27,622 bases of DNA from Caccoplasma intestinavium (GTDB lineage Bacteria > Bacteroidota > Bacteroidia > Bacteroidales > UBA11471), in contig DVKT01000058.1 in the NCBI GenBank assembly GCA_018715885.1, forward strand, positions 1 to 27,622, written 5' to 3'. Each line of letters begins with the position of its first letter. The first letter of the stretch is position 1. The position numbers were made by a program, and so were the translations under genes. Below are positions 15,006 to 23,901 of this stretch, piece after piece. The notes beneath the pieces are model-generated. The model was not told where the DNA came from. It did no database searches and was given only the letters and a program-made list of their open reading frames with translations.

Positions 15006-17270
15006 TTATGTCAAACGGCCTCGGGCCGAGGCAATCACGGCTTGTCCCACGGCTATTGCACCGTCATGCACGGGCATTTGCTCGGGAAGATAGGCTGTAA
15101 TGCCCTGCATCGAGAACCTTTTTAATAACAATTCCGAAAGTATTTTGTTCTGAAAAACACCACCGGATAAAACTACGACCGACAGATTTTCTTTCGACAA
15201 TAAGCCAGCAGCTACCATAAACACTATCTCTGCCAATGTCGCATGAAATGCATAAGCAATATCAGCCACTTTGCAACCAGCCTGTAAATCTCTCAATAAC
15301 GATATAAAAAGCGGAGTTAAATTCAATGGACTGTTCTCATCGACAGGATAGTTTTTATCCTTTATTTCCGCTCCTAAGGCAACCTGTTCGAGCAAAACAG
15401 CGGCCTCGGATTCATAACTGTTTTTATCACATATCCCGAGAAGCGACGACACCGCGTCGAACAACCGACCGACAGCCGACGTCTGCGGAGAAAGCTCCGG
15501 AGAAAGAATCATACGCTCCACCAATCGAACACGTTCATCGCCCACACGTTTGCAAAAACCGGACGGATACAGTCCGTCTGAGAAAGCACGTACAACCGCC
15601 ACCGCCATACGCCACGGTTCACGAGCCGCCGCATCGCCCCCGGGCATAGACAGATAAGGGAAATGCAACAACCGCCGATAACTGCAACGGTCGACCCAAA
15701 GAAATTCCCCACCCCATATACGACCGTCATCACCAGCCCCCGTACCATCGAGACAAATTGCCAAAACGGGACGGGAAAGACGATATTCGGCCATGACAGC
15801 AACAGCATGGGCATGATGATGTTGCACCCGCACCAACGGTAAACCGTGTTCGGTCGCATACGATTCGGCAAAACGTGTCGAAAAATAATCAGGGTGTTTA
15901 TCGCACACAACCAACCGGGGTTCAAAACGAAACAGACGTGTATAACGGGTAAGCGTATCACCATAAAGATCGGCAACAGCACAATCGCGCAATGTACCGA
16001 TATACGGAGAAAGAATTATTTCCGAGCCTTTCCCTATGGCAAAATGGTTCGTCCGTTCGGCTCCGGCTGCAAAAACACCTTCTACCGGCATATCCGCAGG
16101 TAAAGGGTCGGGAACATACCCCCTAGCCCGACGCAATAACCGGGGAGCTTCGGCAATAACCCGAACAACAGAGTCATCTACCCGATTGTAAATATTCCGA
16201 TTATAAGCCACCAAAATATCTGTTCCTTCCAGAAGTTGCACGACAGCCTCATCGTCATCGGCACAAAGCGGAAAACCTTTTTTATTCCCGCTGGTAAATA
16301 CCAAAGCCTTCAACCCCGAATCGGAAAAAATATGATAATGAATGGGCTGAAAAGGCAACATCAGTCCCAATGTACAATACCCCTCATTGATAGCAGAAGC
16401 AAGTACGCGGCGCTGGCGAGCCAAAAGAATCGGCCTCCGCCAAGAGGACAACACGACTTCCTCCCTTCTCGAAAGAAATACAAAACGCCGTGCCGTTTCC
16501 ATATCGGGAACCATGACAGCAAAGGGTTTATGTGGTCTCTCTTTCAATACCCGCAAACGCCTCACGGCCATAGGTGAAAAAGGATCGCAAATCAAATTAT
16601 ATCCGCCGATGCCTTTCAAAGCAACAACTCCGCCTCCCGACAAAACAGTAGCCAACTGACGGCGTATCGTCGGATAATCATCGATTACGGTGCCCGATTT
16701 CTCACGCAACGTATAATGCGGCCCACAATGGTTACACGCTATCGGCTGGGCGTGGAAACGGCGATCGGTCTCATCTTCATACTCCCGGGCACACTCGGGG
16801 CACATGGCAAACGACGCCATCGTCGTAGCAGGCCGGTCATAAGGTAAATCTTTTATGATAGAAAAGCGTGGGCCGCAAGAGGTACAATTCACAAAAGGGT
16901 AATCGCTACGCCTCGACTGGCGGATCATATCGTCCAGACATGCATCGCACACGGCAATATCGGGACTCACCCGGGTAACCCCCTCGCCGGTATCATGACT
17001 CGGTGCTATGAAAAAAGGCCCCGCAAAAGAAGCCGATTCCTCCTGCTCCTGCACATCAACGGAGTCGATACGTGCTACCCGAGGTTGCTCCGAAACCAAC
17101 CGTTGCAGAAAACGATTTTTCTGTTCGGGATTTGCCATCAGACGTATAGATACGCCTCCGGTATCATTATCGACGGAACCGGCAAGCCCCATTTCCCCAG
17201 CAAGGCGGCATACATAAGGACGGAAACCTACCCCTTGCACCAATCCGCAAACATGTATAAGATATTCCAT
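15006..17270 (-). CDS. hypF: Carbamoyltransferase HypF
   Basis: HypF converts carbamoyl phosphate and ATP to carbamoyl-adenylate and transfers the carbamoyl group to the HypE C-terminal cysteine, the source of the active-site cyanide ligands. The 754-residue protein has all domains: acylphosphatase-like (VCGLVQGVGFRPYVCRLA, 8-25), a double zinc finger with CDACLDDM, CTSCGPRFS, CPECAREYED and CNHCGPHY (about 108-185), a YrdC-like domain (ALKGIGGYNLICD), and a Kae1-like C-terminal domain (HHHAHAVAVMAEY, CLDGTGAGDDGRIWGGEF, VVLSGGVFQNKIL). It is the first gene of the leftward unit and starts 55 bases from hypC, which is read the other way. Confidence 0.97.
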   Translation of the reverse strand: MEYLIHVCGLVQGVGFRPYVCRLAGEMGLAGSVDNDTGGVSIRLMANPEQKNRFLQRLVSEQPRVARIDSVDVQEQEESASFAGPFFIAPSHDTGEGVTRVSPDIAVCDACLDDMIRQSRRSDYPFVNCTSCGPRFSIIKDLPYDRPATTMASFAMCPECAREYEDETDRRFHAQPIACNHCGPHYTLREKSGTVIDDYPTIRRQLATVLSGGGVVALKGIGGYNLICDPFSPMAVRRLRVLKERPHKPFAVMVPDMETARRFVFLSRREEVVLSSWRRPILLARQRRVLASAINEGYCTLGLMLPFQPIHYHIFSDSGLKALVFTSGNKKGFPLCADDDEAVVQLLEGTDILVAYNRNIYNRVDDSVVRVIAEAPRLLRRARGYVPDPLPADMPVEGVFAAGAERTNHFAIGKGSEIILSPYIGTLRDCAVADLYGDTLTRYTRLFRFEPRLVVCDKHPDYFSTRFAESYATEHGLPLVRVQHHHAHAVAVMAEYRLSRPVLAICLDGTGAGDDGRIWGGEFLWVDRCSYRRLLHFPYLSMPGGDAAAREPWRMAVAVVRAFSDGLYPSGFCKRVGDERVRLVERMILSPELSPQTSAVGRLFDAVSSLLGICDKNSYESEAAVLLEQVALGAEIKDKNYPVDENSPLNLTPLFISLLRDLQAGCKVADIAYAFHATLAEIVFMVAAGLLSKENLSVVVLSGGVFQNKILSELLLKRFSMQGITAYLPEQMPVHDGAIAVGQAVIASARGRLT

Positions 17271-17277
17271 GATTTTT

Positions 17278-17309
17278 CAAAAACAATGCGACACGATAAA
17301 ATGTTTTTG
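17278..17309. promoter_or_regulatory. Divergent hypF/hypC control region with a perfect inverted repeat
   Basis: The 55-bp space between hypF and hypC holds CAAAAACA (17278-17285), 16 bases, then TGTTTTTG (17302-17309), a perfect inverted repeat that extends imperfectly outward into TTTTTC and GAGAAAAA. Read outward, each arm is TGTTTTTG, one base off the -7 consensus TAnnTTTG. The arms could therefore be paired -7 boxes giving very short leaders (the hypF one almost leaderless) or the half-sites of a regulator controlling both hydrogenase units. No exact consensus box is present, which suggests that an activator is needed. Confidence 0.5.
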
Positions 17310-17325
17310 AGAAAAACGAAAGCTC

Positions 17326-17574
17326 ATGTGTTTAGCAATTCCCGGAAAAATAATCCGCATTACCGAAGCCGATGAAAAAAATCCGCGTATGGCGACTGTC
17401 GATTTCGGAGGTATAATACGCACCATCTGTATAGAATGGGTAGATACCCAAAACGGCGATTACATACTGGCTCATGCCGGTGTAGCACTCACTGTCGTAA
17501 ACCGGGACGATGCTGAAGCCGCCTTAGACGATTTCAGAAAATTATCGACATTCAACACCCGCCACCATGAATAA
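17326..17574 (+). CDS. hypC: Hydrogenase assembly chaperone HypC
   Basis: HypC pairs with HypD to build the Fe(CN)2CO unit and carries it to the large-subunit precursor. The 82-residue protein begins MCLAIPGKI, with the essential Cys2 exposed after Met removal, and has the following OB-fold pattern (ATVDFGGIIRTICIEWV). It is the first gene of the rightward unit and overlaps hypD by 8 bases. Only one HypC/HybG-type chaperone is present in the window, so the same protein probably serves both the HypD stage and large-subunit delivery. Confidence 0.97.
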   Translation: MCLAIPGKIIRITEADEKNPRMATVDFGGIIRTICIEWVDTQNGDYILAHAGVALTVVNRDDAEAALDDFRKLSTFNTRHHE

Positions 17575-18637
17575 TCGACATGCCTCCCAAACAGATGAAA
17601 TAGTAGCGGCCATACACCGCATCACCCGCCACTCATGGCATATCATGGAGATATGCGGAGGCCAAACTCATGCCATAGCCCGCTACGGAATCGAAGATTT
17701 GCTGCCCGCCGAGATCACTTTGATACACGGCCCCGGCTGTCCGGTATGCGTTACCCCGGAATCGACCGTGGAACAAGCGTTACAAATCGCAAATCTGCCG
17801 AACGTTATTTTTACTTCGTTCGGCGATATGTTGCGTGTCCCGGGAAAAAGCGGCGACTTGTTGTCGCTAAAAAGCCGGGGAGCCGACGTGCGTATGCTTT
17901 ATAGTCCGCTCGATGCTTTGAAAATAGCATCGGCCTCCCCCGAAAAAGAGGTCGTATTCCTTGCCGTCGGATTCGAAACCACCGCTCCCGTACATGCACT
18001 GACCGTAATGGAAGCTCACCGGAAAAATCTCCGAAACTTCACCATACTCCCGTCCCTTTTTACCGTTCCGCCAGCCATAGAAGCCATTTCCGCCGACAAC
18101 GAATGCCGGATAGACGGTATTTTAGCAGCCGGTCATGTCTGTACGGTCGAAGGTTATACGACCTATGAAGAAATGGCCCAGCGGTTGAAATTGAGCATAA
18201 GTGTTACCGGATTCGAGCCGATAGACCTCTTACTGGGCATTTATCACGACATACGTCTTCTCGAAGCCGGGAAACACAGTGTGTACAATGCCTATCCGGG
18301 TATGGTAAACCGCACGGGAAACCTCAAAGCACAGAAAGCGATACAAGAAGTTTTCGAGCTGTGTGACCAATCATGGAGAGGCCTCGGTACGCTTCCCGAA
18401 AGCGGACTGAAATTGAGAAAAAAATATGAACTTTTCGATGCCGCAGAGCGTTTCAAAATCAAGAACGTTTTCTACGGAAAGAAATCGGATTGCAGTGCGG
18501 GAGAAATCCTAAAAGGGAAAATGAATCCCCTGCACTGCCAAGCATTCGGTACACGATGTACCCCCGAACACCCGCTGGGAGCGCTCATGGTCTCGACCGA
18601 AGGCGCTTGTGCGGCTTACTACCGCTACCGCCGATAA
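17567..18637 (+). CDS. hypD: Hydrogenase iron-cofactor assembly protein HypD
   Basis: HypD is the iron-sulfur scaffold on which the Fe(CN)2CO centre is made. The 356-residue protein contains MEICGGQTHAIARYGI (Cys30), HGPGCPVCVTP (Cys58 and Cys61), the central GFETTAPVHA segment, and the C-terminal cysteine set around KSDCSAGEI, NPLHCQAF, TRCTP and EGACAAYYRY that holds the [4Fe-4S] cluster and redox cysteines. All expected cysteines are in place. The start overlaps the hypC end (ATGAATAA), so translation is coupled. Confidence 0.97.
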   Translation: MNNRHASQTDEIVAAIHRITRHSWHIMEICGGQTHAIARYGIEDLLPAEITLIHGPGCPVCVTPESTVEQALQIANLPNVIFTSFGDMLRVPGKSGDLLSLKSRGADVRMLYSPLDALKIASASPEKEVVFLAVGFETTAPVHALTVMEAHRKNLRNFTILPSLFTVPPAIEAISADNECRIDGILAAGHVCTVEGYTTYEEMAQRLKLSISVTGFEPIDLLLGIYHDIRLLEAGKHSVYNAYPGMVNRTGNLKAQKAIQEVFELCDQSWRGLGTLPESGLKLRKKYELFDAAERFKIKNVFYGKKSDCSAGEILKGKMNPLHCQAFGTRCTPEHPLGALMVSTEGACAAYYRYRR

Positions 18638-18647
18638 AACATTATAT

Positions 18648-19688
18648 ATGAAAAACGTATCTTGCCCGACATCGTATCAACGATACCGACACATTGTAGC
18701 CGCACACGGAAGCGGAGGAAAACTTACGCAACAATTGCTCGACGAAATTATTTTCCCCGCATTCGACAACCTATTTTTGCAACAACGCCACGACGGTGCC
18801 ATACTACCTGTCGGAAACCGGAAAGTTGCTTTTACAAGCGACTCTTTCGTCGTAACACCTCTTTTTTTCCCGGGTGGAAACATCGGGCGTCTGGCCGTGA
18901 ACGGCACTGTAAACGACCTATTGTGCTGCGGAGCGAAGCCTCTCTACCTCTCAGCCAGTTTTATTTTGGAAGAAGGTCTTCCGCTCTCCGATTTAAAAGA
19001 AATCGTCTCGGAAATGGCCAGCGCCGCCCGCACGGCCGGCGTATATATCGTTACCGGAGACACCAAAGTCGTAGAACACGGCAAAGGCGACGGCATATTT
19101 ATCAACACGGCTGGAATAGGAACTTTCTACGGCGATCACGAACTCTTGCCGAGCCACGTAAGAAAAGGTGATGCCATAATCGTTACCGGCCATATCGGAG
19201 ATCACGGCGTATGTATCCTTTCCGCCCGCAACGAACTCGGTCTCGAAAGTCATATCCAAAGCGACACAGCCGCCATGACCCCTATCGTAGAAAGATTGTT
19301 ATCGAACATAGATGACATACACGTCATACGTGATGCCACACGAGGAGGTGTAGGTGAAGTCCTGTGCGAAATAGCCGACGCCGCTCATTGCCGTATCGAA
19401 ATCGACGAAAAAAACATACCTGTGAGCGAAGCCGTCTCCTCGGCCTGCGATCTGTTGGGACTCGATCCTCTTTTCGTCGCCAATGAAGGGGTCATGGTCA
19501 TCATTCTGCCGGAAAAAGATGCCGAAACAGCCCTGCGGCTTATCCGTGAAAATCCGCTCGGACGACACGCCCAAATCATCGGTCGAGTTACCGACGGCAA
19601 AGAGGGTGAAGTGATGATGCAAACCGTACTCGGGACTTACCGAAGTATATACCGGCTGAGCGGCGAACAACTTCCCCGCATCTGCTGA
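18648..19688 (+). CDS. hypE: Carbamoyl dehydratase HypE
   Basis: HypE receives the carbamoyl group from HypF on its C-terminal cysteine and dehydrates it with ATP to a thiocyanate that donates CN to iron. From the start at 18648 the protein has 346 residues. It shows the AIR-synthase-like fold (AAHGSGGKLTQQLL, FTSDSFVVTPLFFPGGNIG, VVTGDTKVVEHGKGDGIF-type ATP site) and ends in the canonical PRIC with the carrier cysteine at the last position. The in-frame ATG at 18609 lies inside hypD and is rejected; the chosen ATG is 10 bases after the hypD stop. Confidence 0.97.
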   Translation: MKNVSCPTSYQRYRHIVAAHGSGGKLTQQLLDEIIFPAFDNLFLQQRHDGAILPVGNRKVAFTSDSFVVTPLFFPGGNIGRLAVNGTVNDLLCCGAKPLYLSASFILEEGLPLSDLKEIVSEMASAARTAGVYIVTGDTKVVEHGKGDGIFINTAGIGTFYGDHELLPSHVRKGDAIIVTGHIGDHGVCILSARNELGLESHIQSDTAAMTPIVERLLSNIDDIHVIRDATRGGVGEVLCEIADAAHCRIEIDEKNIPVSEAVSSACDLLGLDPLFVANEGVMVIILPEKDAETALRLIRENPLGRHAQIIGRVTDGKEGEVMMQTVLGTYRSIYRLSGEQLPRIC

Positions 19689-19713
19689 TCCTCATCTTTA
19701 TTACTGAATCGAT

Positions 19714-20907
19714 ATGAAAGAAAAAAGTTTGTACGACGAATTGAAAAACAAAGGATACACGCGACGAGAATTTCTTAAATTCTGCGGTATCATGAGCGCC
19801 ATGCTCGGACTTCAAACCAGCGGTATGGCACAAGTCGTGGACGCGCTTCAGAAAAAACCGCGCAAACCGGTATTGTGGTATCATTTCCAAGAATGTACTT
19901 GTTGCAGCGAGTCATTCATACGAGCCTCCCACCCGCTCGTGAGTCAAATCCTTTTCGACATGATTTCGCTCGAATATACCGACACGCTGATGGCTGCTGC
20001 CGGAGAACAGGCCGAGGCTTTGCGGGAAAAAGCCATAAAAGAAAATTTCGGAAACTACATCATGATCGTCGAAGGCGCCATACCGCTCGGCAGTCCCGGT
20101 TACTGCACGATAGCCGGACGAGATGCCCGGGAGGTATTCGAAGATGGAGCCGCAGGTGCCGAAGCAATTATAGCATGGGGCAACTGCGCATCATCGGGCT
20201 GCATACAACATGCCTACCCAAACCCGACCAATGCTCAACCCGTACACAAAGTATTTTCGGGAAAACCGATCATCAATGTACAAGGCTGCCCGCCCATCGC
20301 CGACGTCATGGCCGGAATCATTACATACATCATGACGTTCGACCGCCTGCCGGAACTCGACAACGTAGGTCGCCCCAAAGTGTTCTACGGAAGACGTGTA
20401 CACGACACCTGTTACCGCAGACCGGCCTATGATGCAGGGCTATTCGTGCAATCGTTCGATGACGAGAACGCCCGCAAAGGTTATTGCCTCTATTACATGG
20501 GTTGCAAAGGTCCCAATACGTTCAACTCTTGCGCCGTAATAAAATGGAACGACAGCGTAAGCTATCCCATACAGTCGGGGCACGGCTGCATAGGCTGTTC
20601 CGAAGCCAACTTCTGGGACTACGGACCTCTATACAGCCACATACCTTACGTACACGGTATCGGTATCGAAGCCACAGCCGATAAAATCGGAGCCGGACTG
20701 AGTGCTGTCGCCATCGGCGGTATTCTGGCTCATGCCGTCGCTACCAATATACAGAAACGCAACCTGATAAAAAACCGCATGGACGACCTCGACCTCAATG
20801 AGGAAGTCCATGAAGAAGATGAAAAAGATCTCGATACGGAAGAAAAGAAAATCGATAAATCTCTCTCCGAATCGAAATCGGACATAACCCATAAACCTCA
20901 ACCGTAA
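19714..20907 (+). CDS. hyaA: [NiFe]-hydrogenase small subunit, six-cysteine proximal-cluster type
   Basis: This is the electron-transfer subunit of a membrane-bound uptake hydrogenase. The 397-residue precursor has a Tat signal (TRREFLKFCGIMSAMLGL, 16-33). The proximal cluster ligands include CTCC (Cys61, Cys63, Cys64), CASSGC (Cys158, Cys163) and GCPP (Cys192): six cysteines, as in oxygen-tolerant enzymes such as E. coli Hyd-1, where two extra Cys make a [4Fe-3S] cluster. The distal cluster has His230, Cys233, Cys258, Cys264; the medial one Cys273, Cys292, Cys295. Residues of about 325-345 form the C-terminal membrane anchor. After it comes an acidic tail of about 50 residues (357-397) rich in Glu and Asp, longer than I expect for the family. 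The large subunit gene follows after 7 bases. Confidence 0.96.
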   Translation: MKEKSLYDELKNKGYTRREFLKFCGIMSAMLGLQTSGMAQVVDALQKKPRKPVLWYHFQECTCCSESFIRASHPLVSQILFDMISLEYTDTLMAAAGEQAEALREKAIKENFGNYIMIVEGAIPLGSPGYCTIAGRDAREVFEDGAAGAEAIIAWGNCASSGCIQHAYPNPTNAQPVHKVFSGKPIINVQGCPPIADVMAGIITYIMTFDRLPELDNVGRPKVFYGRRVHDTCYRRPAYDAGLFVQSFDDENARKGYCLYYMGCKGPNTFNSCAVIKWNDSVSYPIQSGHGCIGCSEANFWDYGPLYSHIPYVHGIGIEATADKIGAGLSAVAIGGILAHAVATNIQKRNLIKNRMDDLDLNEEVHEEDEKDLDTEEKKIDKSLSESKSDITHKPQP

Positions 20908-20914
20908 ATAAATC

Positions 20915-22633
20915 ATGAGTACTCGAATTGTCGTCGACCCGGTTACCCGTATAGAGGGACACCTGCGCATAGAAGCCGAAATTGAAAACGGAATCATTCA
21001 AGATGCTTTCAGCAGCGGAACAATGGTGAGAGGCATCGAAATCATCGTGCAAGACCGCGACCCGAGAGAAGTGTGGGCCTACGTCGGAAGGGTATGCGGT
21101 GTCTGTACCTCGATACATTCCTTATGTTCGGTGCGAGCCGTCGAGAACGCTTTGGGTATTGTTATACCTCCCAATGCCGAGATGGTACGCAACCTTATGC
21201 AAGGCGCTCTCCTGATGCACGACCACGTCGTACACTTCTACCAATTGCAAGCCCTCGACTGGGTCGATGTAATATCGGCATTGAAGGCCGATCCGCGAAA
21301 AGCCTCGGAAACGGCCCAATCTCTGTCGGACTGGCCCAAAAGCTCTCCGGGATATTTCAGAGACATACAGCAAAAAATAAAAAAGTTCGTCAGCGGAGGA
21401 CAATTAGGAATTTTCAGCAACGGATATTGGGGACATCCAGCCTACAAGTTACCTCCCGAAGTCAATCTCATAGGAGTTGCACATTACCTCGAAGCACTGG
21501 AAGTACAGAAAGACATCGTAAAAATCCAAACGATTTTCGGCGGGAAAAATCCTCACCCCAACTTCCTCGTCGGCGGTATGGCCTGCGCCGTAAATATCAA
21601 CGACCCGAATGCCCTGAATCTTGAACGACTGAGCTATGTCGCCGAAATCATCGAAGAAAGCCGGAATTTCATTCATCAAGTATATCTGCCCGATGTCATC
21701 GCCATCGCTTCGTTCTATCCGGAATGGACTCACATCGGAGGCGGATTGCACAATTATATCTCATACGGAGACTTCCCGATGGGACAATACGGCGAAACAA
21801 GCACATACAAATGTCAGAGAGGCATTATCATAGGCCGGGATTTGTCGCACGTCGAGGAATTCGACCCCTATGCAAGCGACGGATTGCAAGAATTCGTCAA
21901 TAACTCTTGGTACAGTTACAGTCAGGGAAAAGATGTCGGTCTGCACCCTTCCGTAGGAGAAACAGTTCTTGATTATACCGGACCTACACCACCCTACAAG
22001 TATCTCGACCACACCCAGCCGTATAGCTGGATAAAGACCCCTCGATATAAAAATACAGCTATGGAAACCGGCCCGTTGGCCCGCGCCATCATAGCTTATG
22101 CATCGGGACAAAACGACTATAAAGAAAGCATCGACCGCAGTCTCTCCCAGCTTCATGTTCCTTTCGAAGCCATGTATTCGACCGTAGGCCGAACTCTCGC
22201 TCGCGCCATCGAGGCGGATCTGGTCAGTAATTGGATGGAAGATTTCTATATACAACTGCTTACACAAATCAAAAACGGAGATTCCCGTATGTTCAACGAT
22301 ATTTACTGGGAACCCGATTCATGGCCCAACAAGGCTATGGGTTTCGGCCTAACCGAAGCTCCAAGAGGCTCTCTGGCCCATTTTGTAAGCATAGAAAACA
22401 AAAAGGTAAAAAACTACCAAATGGTCGTTCCTACCACATGGAACGCCTCTCCCCGAGATACGCACGGACAACGGTCGGCTTTTGAAGCCTCCCTATTGGG
22501 AACACCCGTACATGACACCGAGGCTCCTCTCGAAATCATTAGGACGATACACTCTTTCGACCCTTGTATGGCCTGCTCGGTACACCTCTATGATGAATCG
22601 GGCGATCATGTACACCAATTCGATACGATGTAA
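20915..22633 (+). CDS. hyaB: [NiFe]-hydrogenase large (catalytic) subunit
   Basis: The 572-residue subunit carries the NiFe active site that oxidises H2 outside the cytoplasmic membrane. The L1 motif RVCGVCTSIHS supplies Cys61 and Cys64; the L2 motif DPCMACSVH supplies Cys551 and Cys554. Near the N terminus VDPVTRIEGHLRIE holds the conserved Glu14 of the proton path, and TEAPRGSLAHF has the second-sphere arginine. The endopeptidase should cut after His557, removing the last 15 residues (LYDESGDHVHQFDTM). Overall similarity is to Hyd-1-type HyaB (MHDHVVHFYQLQALDWVDV, SALKADP). It has no export signal and would travel with the Tat-bearing small subunit. Confidence 0.97.
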   Translation: MSTRIVVDPVTRIEGHLRIEAEIENGIIQDAFSSGTMVRGIEIIVQDRDPREVWAYVGRVCGVCTSIHSLCSVRAVENALGIVIPPNAEMVRNLMQGALLMHDHVVHFYQLQALDWVDVISALKADPRKASETAQSLSDWPKSSPGYFRDIQQKIKKFVSGGQLGIFSNGYWGHPAYKLPPEVNLIGVAHYLEALEVQKDIVKIQTIFGGKNPHPNFLVGGMACAVNINDPNALNLERLSYVAEIIEESRNFIHQVYLPDVIAIASFYPEWTHIGGGLHNYISYGDFPMGQYGETSTYKCQRGIIIGRDLSHVEEFDPYASDGLQEFVNNSWYSYSQGKDVGLHPSVGETVLDYTGPTPPYKYLDHTQPYSWIKTPRYKNTAMETGPLARAIIAYASGQNDYKESIDRSLSQLHVPFEAMYSTVGRTLARAIEADLVSNWMEDFYIQLLTQIKNGDSRMFNDIYWEPDSWPNKAMGFGLTEAPRGSLAHFVSIENKKVKNYQMVVPTTWNASPRDTHGQRSAFEASLLGTPVHDTEAPLEIIRTIHSFDPCMACSVHLYDESGDHVHQFDTM

Positions 22634-22653
22634 ATCTGCTTAAACGAAGAACG

Positions 22654-23439
22654 ATGATCAGCAAAAAAGCACATTTGACAGAAGTGTATGTATGGCAACT
22701 TCCCGTACGCATCTTCCACTGGGTAAATGCCTTGTGTATCGTTATACTGTGTATTACGGGATACATCATAGGAAACCCGCCGGCCATCATGCACGCTACA
22801 CCGCCGGTCGACAACTACTGGTTTGGCTGGGTACGCCTCACTCATTTCATAGCCGGATTCATTTTCATCTTCAACTTCTTGGTGCGTATTTACTGGTTTT
22901 TCGCCGGTAACCGCTTTTCCCGATGGCAAAATTACATTCCCCTCACCCGCCGGCAATGGAGAAGTATTTTCGACACGACAAAAGTAGACATACTGCTGCT
23001 CTCGCCCAAACCGCTCTATGACATAGGCCATAACAGCCTCGCCGCATTCACTTATTTCGGACTGTTTCTGGCCATGTTCGTACAAATATTTACCGGGCTT
23101 GCCATGTTCGCAGCTTCTTCAAATGCTTTTTACGCCCCGTATTTCGAAAAACTGCTGATCGGGTCGGGCGGATTCTTTCCTATACGTAACATACATCATA
23201 TTTTCTTATGGGTATTCGTACTCTTCACAATCGTCCACATATATCTGGTATTTTACCATGATTACATCGAACGCAACGGCATAGCCTCTTCGATAATCGG
23301 CGGCTGGAAATTTGCCGACAACCGGCTGGTCAAAGAAATGGTCGCGGAAGAACGCAAAGAGCGTAGCATACAAATAAAAAAACTGAAAGCCAGCCGCTTG
23401 AAACGGCAACAAATAAAACAGGAAAGGAGATGCAGATGA
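22654..23439 (+). CDS. hyaC: Hydrogenase cytochrome b subunit
   Basis: A 261-residue di-heme cytochrome b that anchors the hydrogenase and passes electrons to the quinone pool. Four membrane segments lie at about 20-40, 60-82, 128-150 and 180-202, with candidate heme histidines His22 (RIFHW), His64 (RLTHF), His181/His182 (NIHHIF) and His195 (VHIYL), the expected Ni/Fe-hydrogenase b-type pattern. After the last helix is a cytoplasmic tail of about 50 residues, strongly basic and possibly coiled (EERKERSIQIKKLKASRLKR). That basic tail and the acidic tail of the small subunit could in principle interact, but this is speculation. The stop codon overlaps the start of the endopeptidase gene. Confidence 0.95.
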   Translation: MISKKAHLTEVYVWQLPVRIFHWVNALCIVILCITGYIIGNPPAIMHATPPVDNYWFGWVRLTHFIAGFIFIFNFLVRIYWFFAGNRFSRWQNYIPLTRRQWRSIFDTTKVDILLLSPKPLYDIGHNSLAAFTYFGLFLAMFVQIFTGLAMFAASSNAFYAPYFEKLLIGSGGFFPIRNIHHIFLWVFVLFTIVHIYLVFYHDYIERNGIASSIIGGWKFADNRLVKEMVAEERKERSIQIKKLKASRLKRQQIKQERRCR

Positions 23440-23897
23440 AAGATATTCTCGTCTTGGGTATAGGTAATCTCGTGTTGCGCGACGAAGGGGTGGGCATTCA
23501 TGCCGTCGATTACCTGCAAAAACAAAACCTCCCGGCAAATATCGACCTGCTCGACGGTGGAACCGGAGGAATCGCCCTCATCGGCATTTTACAAGAATAC
23601 CGGCGCGTAATACTTATCGACGCAACACTCGATAACAACCCTCCGGGAACGATAAGGCATCTGCGACCTCAATATTCGCAAGACTATCCACCCTTGCTGA
23701 GTGCACACGAAATCGGTCTGAAAGAGATGATAGATGCCATGATGATACAAGAGCGGATACCAGAAATCGATCTTATCGCCATATCGGTAGCATGTGTAAA
23801 AGAGGTGGGCATGCATTTATCACCCGATGTAGCCCGCGTAATTCCCGAAATCGGCGAAAAAGTATGTCAATTAATAAACTCTTACATAAAATCCTAA
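23436..23897 (+). CDS. hyaD: Hydrogenase maturation endopeptidase (HyaD/HybD family)
   Basis: This nickel-dependent endopeptidase removes the C-terminal peptide of the large subunit once nickel is inserted. From MKDILVLGIGN the protein has 153 residues and the family motifs: GIGNLVLRDEGVGIHAV (nickel-ligand Glu17), DGGTGG, IDATLD (Asp ligand) and LSAHEIG (His ligand). The start at 23436 is preferred to the ATG at 23430 because a good ribosome-binding site (aaaggag, 23423-23429) is then 6 bases away, and the start forms an ATGA overlap with the hyaC stop. Its substrate is almost certainly the large subunit encoded just upstream. Confidence 0.95.
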   Translation: MKDILVLGIGNLVLRDEGVGIHAVDYLQKQNLPANIDLLDGGTGGIALIGILQEYRRVILIDATLDNNPPGTIRHLRPQYSQDYPPLLSAHEIGLKEMIDAMMIQERIPEIDLIAISVACVKEVGMHLSPDVARVIPEIGEKVCQLINSYIKS

Positions 23898-23901
23898 TGC
23901 T

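Noticed and set aside
20915..22633. CTSIHS instead of the commoner CTGTHA in the L1 motif as a sign of altered catalysis
   Set aside because: Positions between the second Cys and the His vary among group 1 enzymes; all four nickel/iron cysteines, the Glu and the Arg are present.
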